Origin: Ptychodera flava
Lineage: Eukaryota > Hemichordata > Enteropneusta > Ptychoderidae
Assembly (NCBI RefSeq): GCF_041260155.1
Contig: NC_091933.1
Coordinates: 7,590,501 to 7,654,500, forward strand
DNA length: 64,000 nucleotides
Direction: 5' to 3'
The notes beneath the pieces were generated by a model that saw only the letters and a program-made list of their open reading frames with translations, was not told the DNA's origin and did no database searches. The position numbers and the translations under genes are program-made. How positions within the stretch are numbered: position 1 is the stretch's first letter; each line of letters opens with the position of its first letter. Below are positions 12,408 to 23,200 of this stretch, in pieces.

Positions 12408-15400
12408 GTTATTTTTCAAATACCATATATAATATGCCAGAAGAACAACATATTTGAATGGTCCTGACTTATTCAGAAACCAATTGATCAATCAATAAAT
12501 CTACAGACACACATAACTTACATTAAAATGTTGGAAGTGACGATTTTATGCGCATATTTGTAGCCGCCATAGACGTTTCCACATACTTTTACTGAAAGGT
12601 TCTGGAGAAGGATGGGCATTCTGCTCGTGGTGGCATTCTTGTTTTGATCACTGACGGTGAAGAAAATAGGGAACCGTACATAAATGAAGTCAAGCCATCT
12701 CTGATAAGTAAAGGGGTCTGCGTTGACACTTTGGCATTCGGTACGTCAGCAGATGAGAAGTTGCTGAGTCTATCCGAAGACACGTGTGGACTATCATTTC
12801 TTTACAGTGAGGACGTCAGCTCTACTGGACTGAGCGATGCGTTCTCCGCTACAATTACCTCCAGAATTGGAGGAAGCTCAAATTCGTCGTTCGAAGTGAG
12901 TTATTTAATTTCCTTCGCTTCTCACCAATCCAAATAGGTTTATTTTGTGAAGAGACGTAGTCAGTGCACGATATGTTCGTTTTCGGCCGTAACTTTTCAA
13001 GCACTTGAAAGAGCTTTTGTTACACATATTCGCAAAAGAAAGCAGAATCATCTACATTTCTCTCAGACAAATACTTGCCGTTCCACTAATTCTTGTAGAG
13101 ATCTCTATTAGGAACATGAAATAGCATCATGTGCAATGTACAACCAAATCGAGTATAAATGAAAAGTGTAACAATCAGCTAAACAAACGATACAGCACAG
13201 TGCTCTACGGTAGAATGGCTGCGTTGTCATTATGGTGTCCTGATAGTTTCGAGTTGTGCTTACAGCTTTTATCATTTTTTTTCAACGTAGCTGTACAGTG
13301 AGAAGCAGGCTATACCTTCAACTGACACGTTAAAGGGCACCATCGTCATAGATTCAACAATCGGCAAAAGCACGAAGTTTTTCTTTCTGTGGACTACGTC
13401 ACCGATTTCCGTTGTGCTGTACAGACCGAACGGGACCGCTATTGACGAAACATCGCTTGACTACGAGCGCAACGATGGAGCGCGGACCGTGTCGATTGAG
13501 ATAACTGGCATCGCGGAGGTATGACTGTAAACATTATATATTACTTATACTTACCTTGACGTAGTTTTCTATTCAACATTTTAACTAGATCATTCCGCTG
13601 AAGGGATAGTGTATTAGCCCGCTCTAACTGAGTACACTAAGTTCTGAATTTTACAAAATATAGTGCTTATAGTTCAAAACTGAGGCTGTGACATCTGCTA
13701 TAACGACATACATGTACATGTAGGTCATCGCTGAGCGACGCTCACAAACCAATAGACCTATAGTCAGAAGAGGACCTGTAAGACCTGTAAAATAGACACA
13801 GCCTTATTATAGAATATTGAAGAAAATATTATAAACTCATACAGTTGAATACGTGTCGTGGTTTTTTACTATAAGTAGAACTGAATTAATGTCGACGAAA
13901 TTTTTATGGAAAATCACAAGGATGCTGACAAGTCAAGCAATACACTCTTATCAGTTTTTGATTACTTTTCAAAAATTATTTGAAATCAATTGCTAATATT
14001 CTGGAAATGCAAAAGTAATTACTGCTGTTGTCGTTCCATAGAAGAATAGGGTTGTTGGAAATACTATCGTAACGGTTTCTATACCAACCTAACTACTTTC
14101 ACGAGCCTGACTGACAATTTATAGTCACTTTTAAAAAATTGCCGCTCAATTACTGTCGTTGCTCTATAGCTTTGCGAAGCGTCTCAGACTCTCAGGAACT
14201 ACACTATTATTTAATATTTCCCATGCATGAGTCATTTTCAAAAATAGTGAAAATATTTCAACTATATAAAAATACACAGAAATTAATGCGTTTTTCCCAA
14301 ATGCTTGCGATGAAGTATTTTGGTATAACAATTTGCATTTTGAAGCGAGTTTTTGCAACTTACAAGAAGGCCCTACCCTCCACTGTGAACATTGACCAAG
14401 GCGTTCTTACCATGGCGATTATTTTGTAGTCCGGTACTTGGCTGTATGAAGTAACCGCTAATCAGAGTCAACAAGTCGAAATATCTGTACAATCCAACGT
14501 AAGGGAGGACACACAGCCTATTCGAGTTACGACAACGACCAGCAACTCTCTGATCACTGAAACGCCGGCCATGACTAACATGTACGCACAGGTTCAGCGA
14601 GGATACGCACCAATAGTAAAAGCAGACGTGGTGGCGACAGTGGAAAGACCACAGCCTCACTCACCAGTAAAAGTTAATCTTCTCGACAATGGAGCAGGTA
14701 TTGTTTCCATCTTTAAGTTAAAATATTTGGTATTTTAGTGAGTGTTATTCTGTTGGTTATTTGTGATGAAAGTGAGTTCTAGAGTTAGGGATTTACATCA
14801 TTCAAGATCTATTGATTGCCAGTTAATTGCATTTCTCAAAACATGTTGGTGAGGTAACGTTTTCACTCTACAACCCGAGCAAAAGTGCATCATACCATCT
14901 TCCAAGGTTCTTGCTTCTATGCGGAAATTATATATGGTTGGCCTATGTGGAGAATTGTTGGCTGAGCTCTCGGGAAACACTTCGTCATTGTTCATGTTTT
15001 GTAGGCATTATTAGTAGGAGTCTTGGAAGAACGCAGTTACTGTATTGTATTCGTATTTTATTACTTTGTTTTCGAATTTCTCATCAGGAGCGGATTTCAC
15101 TGAAGATGACGGAGTATATTCCGGTGTGTTCTTGGACTTTGTGAACGCAACGTGCCCAAATTGTCGATACAATGTCAAAGTCACCGCGGGTGACACTGAT
15201 GGCACAGCTCAAGTTCCCATTTCGACGTTCACCGGTGGAGTATTGCCTATTCGACCACGTGAGTGTGCTATGTTTTTAACAATATTTTACTTTGTTTTGT
15301 CTGCTTCGCATTTATTCTATGATTTCTTGAATAAAGCACAATATAACGTACTGACGTGTCTGTTCTTTCTTCTCTCTCTACCCCTCTCTCTTCATCTCTA

Positions 15401-16443
15401 CCTGTGATTGTCTGTATGATTTTCTCTGTCTCTCCTGTCTTTTCCTCTCTCTGTTCTGTCTGTATCTGTTTGTCTGCATTTCTGTATGTCTCCCTCCTCT
15501 CTCTCAGCTAATCGTATCGACGAGAATACCAACATTACCGAACCGGTTGGTCCATTTTATAGAGTGACGTCTGGTGGAGTTATTCAAGCACCCTTGGCAA
15601 TACCTCCTGGTGACAACTTCCCGCCATCCCGAATCACAGACCTGAGAGTTGCCGCCACATCGTATGACAACCAAACGGTCACCTTAGCTTGGACAGCACC
15701 CGGTAATGACCTTGATCGAGGGACAGGTAAGGTAGATTTGGAAACTTAGTGCTTGCTTCAGAATGACATTTTTTATTTGGAAGCACACAGTATTACAATT
15801 TATTTTGTGTGGAGACTAATTTCGAAGACCAGTATATGGGCTATTTAATATTTTTTGTTTAAATTTGTTCACATCTTGTTCGTCAACTTGTCATTTCCTT
15901 TGTTTATACTAAAATTGTCCATTGGATAATCAAGAGTACATTGACGTTTTTTCAGCTTCCGAATATCATCTCAGGTACAGCGAGATCTTCGAAGTGTTTT
16001 ATAAAAACTTTACGAACGGCATGAAAGTGTCAAATTCGAATCTCACTGTCGGTAACTTGTCATCTCCGAAGACCTTCGGCGAAATGGAAACGATGACGGT
16101 TCTGATGCCAAGCAAAGATGAGAACATCACGTACTTCTTCGCCATCCGAGCACGGGACGCCCCAGGCAATGTAGGACCACCGTCGAATATTGTTTCGGCC
16201 ACTATTGTATATGATGACCCGGATGAAATCATCAACATCACGACCGAGTCTCTGGACACAACGCTTGACACTGAAACGGAAGCAGACATGCAGAGCGGGC
16301 AAATATCGATTTTTCTAATCATTGGTTGCTCTGTAGCAGGTGCCCTGCTTGTGATCGTAGTGGCAATTATCTTGTCTAAGTGCTTGATTAAAAACAAGAA
16401 GTATTTGCCCGATAAAGAAGGGGTAGAGAACATCGCTTTTTAA
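4632..16443 (+). CDS. CLCA: CLCA-family gene B, complete, 11 exons
   Basis: Exons are 4632-4817, 7387-7681, 8199-8476, 9293-9541, 10503-10727, 12599-12895, 13291-13518, 14430-14697, 15088-15258, 15508-15726 and 15956-16443. All have GT-AG borders and join into one open frame of about 967 codons, near the usual CLCA size. Order: signal peptide (1 to about 26), N-terminal domain with the metalloprotease motif HEWGHLRWGLFNEY (HEWGH at 166-170), VWA domain with MIDAS DVSGSMDD (329-336) and LITDGEEN, beta-rich and fibronectin-III-like regions, membrane segment near 920-946 and a short tail. Known CLCA proteins self-cleave through this zinc site and their VWA binds channel partners; a similar surface or secreted role is inferred. 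The HExxH residues and MIDAS are present. The ATG at 4632 is chosen because a hydrophobic leader follows it directly. Confidence 0.92.
5399..5497. repeat. 29-bp perfect inverted repeat with 41-bp loop
   Basis: 5399-5427 and 5469-5497 are exact reverse complements, beginning GTCAGTTCCAGCTTC. The loop holds a further direct copy of AAAAGAAGCTGGAA. It sits in intron 1 of gene B just before an (AG)n tract. A small foldback or MITE remnant is likely. Confidence 0.75.
5518..5595. repeat. (AG)n microsatellite
   Basis: About 39 uninterrupted AG dinucleotides lie in intron 1 of gene B. The Arg-Glu open frame across it is an artefact. Confidence 0.95.
6290..6640 (+). repeat. Dispersed repeat, copy 1 (GGCCGCCAT family)
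   Basis: It shares ordered blocks with 18600-18800 and 34110-34440: CTCAAACTTTC, a GGGGTCACC-like block, TTTGGTACTAG, then ATATTTGAAATTCAAAATGG followed by CCGCCAT, then GTTCTACCTT near the end. This is the longest copy. It is a non-coding interspersed element of unknown family. Confidence 0.6.
8199..8476 (+). CDS. CLCA: Gene B exon 3: HEWGH metalloprotease motif
   Basis: It encodes VIVHEWGHLRWGLFNEYATN followed by a cysteine-containing stretch (TRCSRAVIGK, RCNVNPKSGK, KYCRFLP). HExxH supplies two zinc histidines and the catalytic Glu, as in the CLCA self-cleaving domain. Exon length is 278 nt, against 281 in gene C and 263 in gene D. Confidence 0.9.
9293..9541 (+). CDS. CLCA: Gene B exon 4: start of VWA domain
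   Basis: It encodes VVEFCHSDVTGDPLSLHNAM, then QCSYRSAWDVMLES, and ends LRIVLVLDVSGSMDD. DxSxS forms the metal-binding MIDAS loop. The length of 249 nt is identical in gene C. The matching exon in gene D carries the Polinton. Confidence 0.9.
12204..12342. repeat. Long palindrome P1
   Basis: An almost perfect inverted repeat with arms of about 65 bases, beginning AGCAATAATGCACCCC and ending in its reverse complement. The tip at 12265-12281 reads CTCGGCTTCGCCTCG, which on the minus strand is CGAG-GC-GAA-GC-CGAG. The stem there has a tandem G.A mismatch and a GAA triloop. It lies in intron 5 of gene B. That intron is 1871 bases against 327 in gene C, so this region includes inserted DNA. Confidence 0.85.
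12346..12404. repeat. (TA)n microsatellite
   Basis: A TA run abuts the right end of palindrome P1. Palindrome P2 is likewise next to a TA run. Confidence 0.95.
12599..12895 (+). CDS. CLCA: Gene B exon 6: second half of VWA domain
   Basis: It encodes VLEKDGHSARGGILVLITDG, then GVCVDTLAFGTSADEKLLSL, and ends SSNSSFE. LITDG is the conserved VWA strand and loop. It is 297 nt here and in gene D, and 300 nt in gene C. Confidence 0.88.
15956..16443 (+). CDS. CLCA: Gene B last exon: FN3 end and membrane anchor
   Basis: It encodes the end of the fibronectin-like region (YFFAIRARDAPGNVGPPSNI), an acidic linker, the hydrophobic span IFLIIGCSVAGALLVIVVAI and a basic tail. Gene A has a further 51 bases (17 codons) in the Ser/Thr/Pro-rich linker that are absent here. 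A Lys codon in gene A corresponds to the TAA stop here, shortening the tail by three residues. Confidence 0.85.
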
Positions 16444-16574
16444 GCTGCCGAGTGATCATCCGTTCAGTGCAACAGTGATACCAAGATCCTATCACGTCTA
16501 GTCACAGGTGGCTGTGAAAAGGACTCTGGGGAATGAATATGTTCTATTCCCCGTTTTCGATCTGTAATGATTCA

Positions 16575-16580
16575 AATAAA
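16575..16580 (+). terminator. Putative polyadenylation signal of gene B
   Basis: Canonical AATAAA lies 130 bases after the stop, and the matching site downstream of gene A is ATTAAA. Confidence 0.55.
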
Positions 16581-17456
16581 ACGACGTTCTCCTCTCATTT
16601 TACTTAACGCTTAACATCACAATCATTGATTATTTGAACCCACACTGTTATTATCAGTCAACCAACAGTACTTAGAGGCCTAACGAATTGACCTTATCGG
16701 AGGATTAGTTTCAATCGGAGGACATCACGCCATAGTGAATGGTGACTGAGGACTGAGCATAAAGCATATAAAATTTCTAGGAACTCTTTTAACTGCTCCC
16801 CGTGGATAAGCTAAGGTAAATGTAAATAACACGTATATATCGTAACAAGATTTAACTATAATGACAGAACCAATATTACGCATTTATAATACATTCTGAC
16901 AATCTTAACGTGATTTTCCATATCCAGTAATGGGAAATCTATAACAAATTACAATTACAGCAAGTTATACTAGTTTATCAAATGATGTAACTGCATTTCT
17001 AATTTTATTTTATACAATATATGTGATCACCATTGTTAGTCCATGTTACTCATAAATTTCCCATTATTGTATGAAAATGTTTTAGATAGGCTGTGTTCGC
17101 CTGAACAGAGGCAATACTCAGCATATATGTCATTGGAGAATATGGAATCCACATCTTTGCATCACCTAAACGACTCTCACAATATGTAATCCTGCATCTA
17201 TCCATTGAATTTCAGTCATTCAGTATAACGCATATATTCAACTAAGTTTAGATTTTAGTTATTTGAAATCTTGGTAACATTTCCTTAATGTCGTTCAAGA
17301 CACTCCATACTCAATTGAATGATGTTGATAATTGTCATTGCATTTAAGCACAAACATTTCCTTGGTAAATTAAAATCAAACTGACGAATAGAAATTTAGA
17401 ATCAAGTCCAACATAAAAGAACTCATGGAAATGCTGTAGTGGCAAGTTCGAAGTAG

Positions 17457-17905
17457 GATGACGGGCGAGGCTTAATGAGCCCGTTAATTTTGGCTTTCCT
17501 CACGCCCGTGGCCATAAAATAAACGTTAATGGTCAGCGCGGAGTCTGTTATTTCCATTATATTATCCATTATATTATCAACGAAGCCAAGAAAACCGTCA
17601 AAATTTTAAAAAAGTTCCCACTCAAAAGACAACGGGGCCCCAGAACTTGTCAGTGAGTAGTACGCTATAAAAAATTGCAAAAATCCAGAGATTTTTAAAA
17701 AAGTGTCTAAACTTGGCCCACAAGTACTCCTTTGTGATTTATTATGATTGTACAAATCACATTATACGTTTTAGCTGTAAAGTTATGATGTTTACGATCT
17801 TATTCATATTCACGGGCATGTAACAAACCATTATTGTGTATTTTGGGGCAGTCACGAGGTTCAGCTTGACAGGGCATGGTAATATAATTAATTTTAGAGT
17901 GTCAT
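17457..17905. mobile_element. Insertion relative to gene A flank, family unknown
   Basis: The flank of gene A reads through at the matching point near 3598, while this copy has about 450 extra bases. The block begins with a small hairpin (ACGGGC at 17462, GCCCGT at 17479, GA on both inner sides). No coding sequence is recognised. The boundaries are approximate. Confidence 0.45.
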
Positions 17906-18242
17906 GAATACTGTCTAGTACTTATTCTCGTCTGGAATTATGGAATAATGTAAGTTTTCCTTACGAATAATTTACAAAAACGCCATGCCCAAGCTGGGCA
18001 CTTAAAAAAATGGGATCCGACGTCGGGAGTAAGATTTGAAGCAATTTCAATACACTTAGAAACAATAATCGGTCTGAACTATAGTGACCACGGTTCATGT
18101 TCATTTGTTTTATGTCATGTTTTAGGTGATTTTTTACTAACTCGTACCTGCAATAAATTTGTACCGCAATATATTCTAATTGAAACAAGTACTAAAGTGC
18201 TTTAAACAAATTAAACAATATTACTCGCACAGAAATACACAC

Positions 18243-18590
<348 letters not shown>

Positions 18591-18599
18591 TACATACAT

Positions 18600-18800
18600 T
18601 GAAATTTCCTCTCAAAAATGAAAGACATATTTTTATACTTTTGCTTAAACTTTCATCACACGAACGATAAACCATTCTCTTTCAAGATCAAAAATAAAAA
18701 TTGGGGTTACCATGCAGAATTTGGTACTAGGAATTACCCATTGTTTACCGATATTTGAGATTCAAAATGGCCGCCATGATCCCTGTGGTATCTCTATGTT
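18600..18800 (+). repeat. Dispersed repeat, copy 2 (GGCCGCCAT family)
   Basis: It matches the copies at 6290 and 34110 in order: TTTTGCTTAAACTTTC, TTGGGGTTACCATGCA, TTTGGTACTAGG, ATATTTGAGATTCAAAATGG. It ends soon after GGCCGCCATGATC, so it is shorter than copy 1. Confidence 0.6.
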
Positions 18801-19694
18801 ATTGAGGTCACAGGTTCATCTGTGATTACTCATTTCTGTACGTGTAAGATCGCCAACCCATAGCGTTCAGCACAGCGAGACAAGCTACGATTATTAAACG
18901 TCTTTAATGCTGACATCATTTCATAATTTTTCTGTAGCTTTTTATCTGGTAAATATAAATTTAAGAACTAAGTCTAGCGCAAAGAAAGCCAATAGAAATG
19001 CTATTCATAACAAGGTACTAAGTTCAAAGTATACTTTATTTTTAGGTAGCATAAACGATTAAAGATTCAAAACACAGTCGTCGCTTTCCTTAAAATATCC
19101 CTTGCCCAAGAGTGGCATGATATGTTTACATTGTCAGACATCTGACACGAATGGCAATACTAAGCAACTTCAATACACTATAGAAAAAAGTAAACGGCCT
19201 ATCCCAGTGGTAACAATATTTGAATTTGTTTATTTTCCCCAATGTTGTTGCTACTATATGTTGTTAGTCTTCTCGCGATACAAGTAGTAAATCATTTATG
19301 ACAATCATTCGATGTCTTTATTCCCATACAGAATTCAAATAACTATTTTAGCAATGATAACCCTTTTTTCTTGGTTATGTAGTCTGGATGATCATATCGA
19401 GGTTGATAGGTTCCCCTTTTCCTGTCTACTCAAACTTGACGTAACCTAAGGATGGTTTCGATCATTTTTCGATCACGATATCACACCCTTAATGCTATAA
19501 GCCAGCAATGATATTACATCTCGTTCGTCATATAGTTGGATTTCAGTTTATCTATTGTTATCGTCAATGCTAATGATACGGGTGAGTATTTGCTACTTTT
19601 CTTTCTTGAGAATCTAAACTGAATAAGCTACAGGTCTCACTAGATTATGTGTTTGATAGTTGCTAATTGACACAAACTTGTATATTTTTAACTG

Positions 19695-19786
19695 GTAACA
19701 TATTAGTCAGCATCAAGGTTGTGTATCTTTCTCTTTTTCGGTAACATATTAGTCAGCATCAAGGTTGTGTATCTTTCTCTTTTTCG
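19695..19786. repeat. 46-bp exact tandem duplication across gene C stop codon
   Basis: 19695-19740 and 19741-19786 are identical 46-base units starting GTAACATATTAGTCAGC. The stop codon (19749-19751) and the last codons of gene C lie in the unit nearer the coding region, and the other unit is 3' untranslated. The copies are exact, so the duplication is recent or an assembly artefact. Confidence 0.9.
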
Positions 19787-20239
19787 ATGACTTGTATTTA
19801 ATGATAATCAATGATGTTATCAGGACAGCGACTACTGCCACACCGGCCAATGAACAGCCAACCACCAATGACGTCGACACGGCCCTACTCGGTAAGCCCT
19901 CTTGCGGTACGGCCGAGGAGAGAACAGAAGACATTCTTGATGGGAATTCCGTCGTTGTAACTACATCATCCGGGTAACGACCAAGTTCAACAGTGATGGA
20001 GACGATGTTCGACGGCTGCCCAACGTTGCCGGCTGCGTCCCGAGCTCTGACTGAGAAAAACAACGTAGCGTTTTCGTCCTGGTCCGGAATCTGGACAATC
20101 ACCGTTTCTGTTTCACCGAAGGGCTGCGGTGATGACAAATTTCCGGCCGTGAGGTTAGAGTTGGTTAGCTCCGTACCATTCACGAAGGTTTTGTACAGTA
20201 CACTGAAGTTCTTGCTGTACCTAAGATCATATTCATCAG
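19749..20239 (-). CDS. CLCA: Gene C last exon: FN3 end and membrane anchor
   Basis: It encodes NGTELTNSNLTAGNLSS, ATLFFSVRARDAAGNVGQPS, a Ser/Pro-rich linker and the hydrophobic span before a Lys-rich tail. The NxT sites NGT and NLT suggest N-glycosylation on the outer side. The stop is inside a 46-bp tandem duplication. Confidence 0.88.
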
Positions 20240-23200
20240 CTGAAAAATGATAGTTGAACGACAGAAAGATCTATCATTAAAACAGACCGTGTATTTCGTT
20301 AAGATGATGGCCGATACTCGGACTAGACAGCTGTAAACGCGGCCTTGTGTGCAAATTGTTTGGAAAAATTAGAAATAATGCTCGATATACCCGTCTGCGC
20401 CATCAACATTAACGTAGAAAACAATACACTCAATATTAACAACTGACATCAAAAATATTGTTTGGAAGATGAGTTTGCGATCTACAGATGTTTTCTTAAC
20501 ATCGAGGAATCTTCTGAGCATTCCTAGAAAGGTTAATTTCCTGTTTGATTATTCGGGCAAGTTGAATAAAACACACTTTTTGAATGCAGAAAGCAAGCTT
20601 TCTTTTCTTTCTCAGCTTTAGGCCCGAAACTGGAAGAAATTTGTAGATTGACAGCTTTAGGGTTTCAAGACAAGAAATTGACCTTTATAATCTAACAATT
20701 CTCTGGTGGTTAATAAGCTCAAAACCCCGTAAATTACACATTTCTAAAAGCCTAGAGACAGGGTAACATTTTGGTAACAACAGTGTTACCATTGTTTACA
20801 TAACTATCACGTGATAGGTAATTTGCATAACCTTTCAAAAATCTGTTTTCCCTATGTTAAGTTCATCAAAATATCTTACTCAAACTTTCTGGAATGCCAA
20901 GCTGTCACAACGCTCTTGCAAAATTTGTCTCAGATTATATCTTGCTTTTTGGGCACAATTTTAGGATAAAATTCACCGCTCTAGAAGTTTTTCTGGCATA
21001 AAAATTGTTTCAGGAGGTTTAAAAAATTCTGAGACACTTTTTGAAAGATCCTCCGGACAGCTTACACTCACACAAATTTCAGCCTATATGTCAAAGCATG
21101 GAACCAAAACATACAAAATATAAGGGAAATAGATTTCTCAAATATTATGCAAATTACCTGTCACGTGGTAGTTATGTAAACAATGGTGACACTATGGTAA
21201 TAAAAATGTTACCATATATCTAGGCGTTCCGAAAATATATAATTTACGGGGTTCTGAGCTTAATACCATTAGAAAATTGTAATCTTAAAAAGGTCAGATT
21301 CTTGTCTTGAAAACTTTAATAAGTGAAAATTTCACAAGATGATAGTCCGATACGAAGAGAGGCTCTAGATTGCCACATTATTAATAAAGTTATTGTCTAT
21401 GATTATAACGAGATGGACTGTCAGATCTTTAGAGTAGATTGTTGAAAATGATGATAACAGTTTTCGCATTCCAGCATCACGTATAAGAGCAAAGAGAAAA
21501 TGGCTTTATAGTTATTTGTATCACTGTTTAATTCCGACTGTAACTCAAATGGCCAGTCCCTAATAAGTTGCTGGTGACTCATATGAAATGCCAGCTGACT
21601 GTGTCAAATTACTTCATCTCTTGTTCAGAGGTGACATGCTTTCCCTTAGAGTAAGCAAAACATGCAGATTTATTTAATAGAATTCAACCTATTTTCAAAT
21701 GTTAAAGCATTACTACATTCTTGCGAAAAGAAGGAAAGCTGCAATTATCGATTTTAATATAGACGGCAGAAGCAAAATCTACTCTCTACGTTTTTAAGAA
21801 TGGCATGCTTCTCATCAGCTGATGCACCCGTCCTGGGATAAATGGTCGACCTAAATGTAAGTGTGCAGTACTGTAGCTTTGTCTCGCCGTCTCATCGCTC
21901 CAACGTGCCACCAAATAGATTCACTTTTTCTTACAGTACTGTTACGCTTTCAACTTGTTTGCACCAGAATCATGTTTATTTTATCACGGGCCTACCTGTT
22001 CCTCGATCCAGGTCATTTCCGGGTGCTGTCCACTCCAAGGTGACAGTTTGATCGTCATACGATGTACCTATCACTCTCAGGTCGGTGATTCGGGATGGAG
22101 GAAAGTGGTCACCAGGGGGTATGGTCAGAGGTGCCTGAATCACGCCACCAGAAACCACTCTTTTAAAACGACCTATTAGTTGCGTTAGGTTGATTCTCTC
22201 GTCAATTGGGTCCGCTGAGAGTTTAAATGTATATTCTGAGTTAGTAGCCCTAAAACATGGTGTTTTATCTAAAAAATTTAAATCGGGTCCTTATTCGAAC
22301 AAAATATTTCCTTCGATGTTGATACAGCGTAAATGACAGACTTGGTGTAAAATGATATAAACAAAAGATTGAAAACTCAACGAAGTGTACTAAAAGATAT
22401 GATCATTGAAGGTAATTTAAATACAATAATTCCATGTTGTTGTCTCTCCTGGAAATCCATTTGTACTTAAACAGTACTAGTGACACAAGAAATGTTTTTT
22501 TGTTTTTTTTTATGTTTCTAACTTCCAGCAGTCAGGAAATACCAGGCGTCTATAGTCTCGATGCAGCAGCGCCACCTCTCGTTACAGTGAGAATTCGGAT
22601 TAGTAGTCTGCCCATCACATGTGGTGTATGCAGTTTTGTTGTCATAATGATGACCTTCGTCAACCTAAAATATTATCTTCGGCTGAGTACAATGACAACA
22701 TGAAAGTTAACAGAAAAGCTAACAAACCACAAACAAAATTCAATCCAGTAATAGGGAATTGAGATTGTCACAGAATTCGCAAAGATTAACTCACTCGGTC
22801 GCATGATCGGTAAGACTCTGCTATTGGAATTGCCTGCAACAGGCACTTCAGCGCCCCAGCTGGTTTCCTCTGCAGTCACTTTGATGTTGTAACGGCAATC
22901 AGGACAAGTAGCTGTCACAAAGTCCATAAACACACCGGAATAAACTCCATCGTCCTTATTGACGTCAACTCCTGGTGGTCCAAAAATTAATAACGCTGAC
23001 AAGTTCCTCAGAAATGTCGTAGTTTTGACAATTGAACGAAACAACAGAGATTCTAAAGTTGACATACCTTTAATCAAAAATTTCTACTTTAAGGAGTCTC
23101 TTGAACACGAAATGCAAAAGTGCATCGTCAGTGATCAAATGTTCTAATTTGCAATCAAAGTCAGGGACGGTAGTTTCAATTACAGACAATAATACTAATA

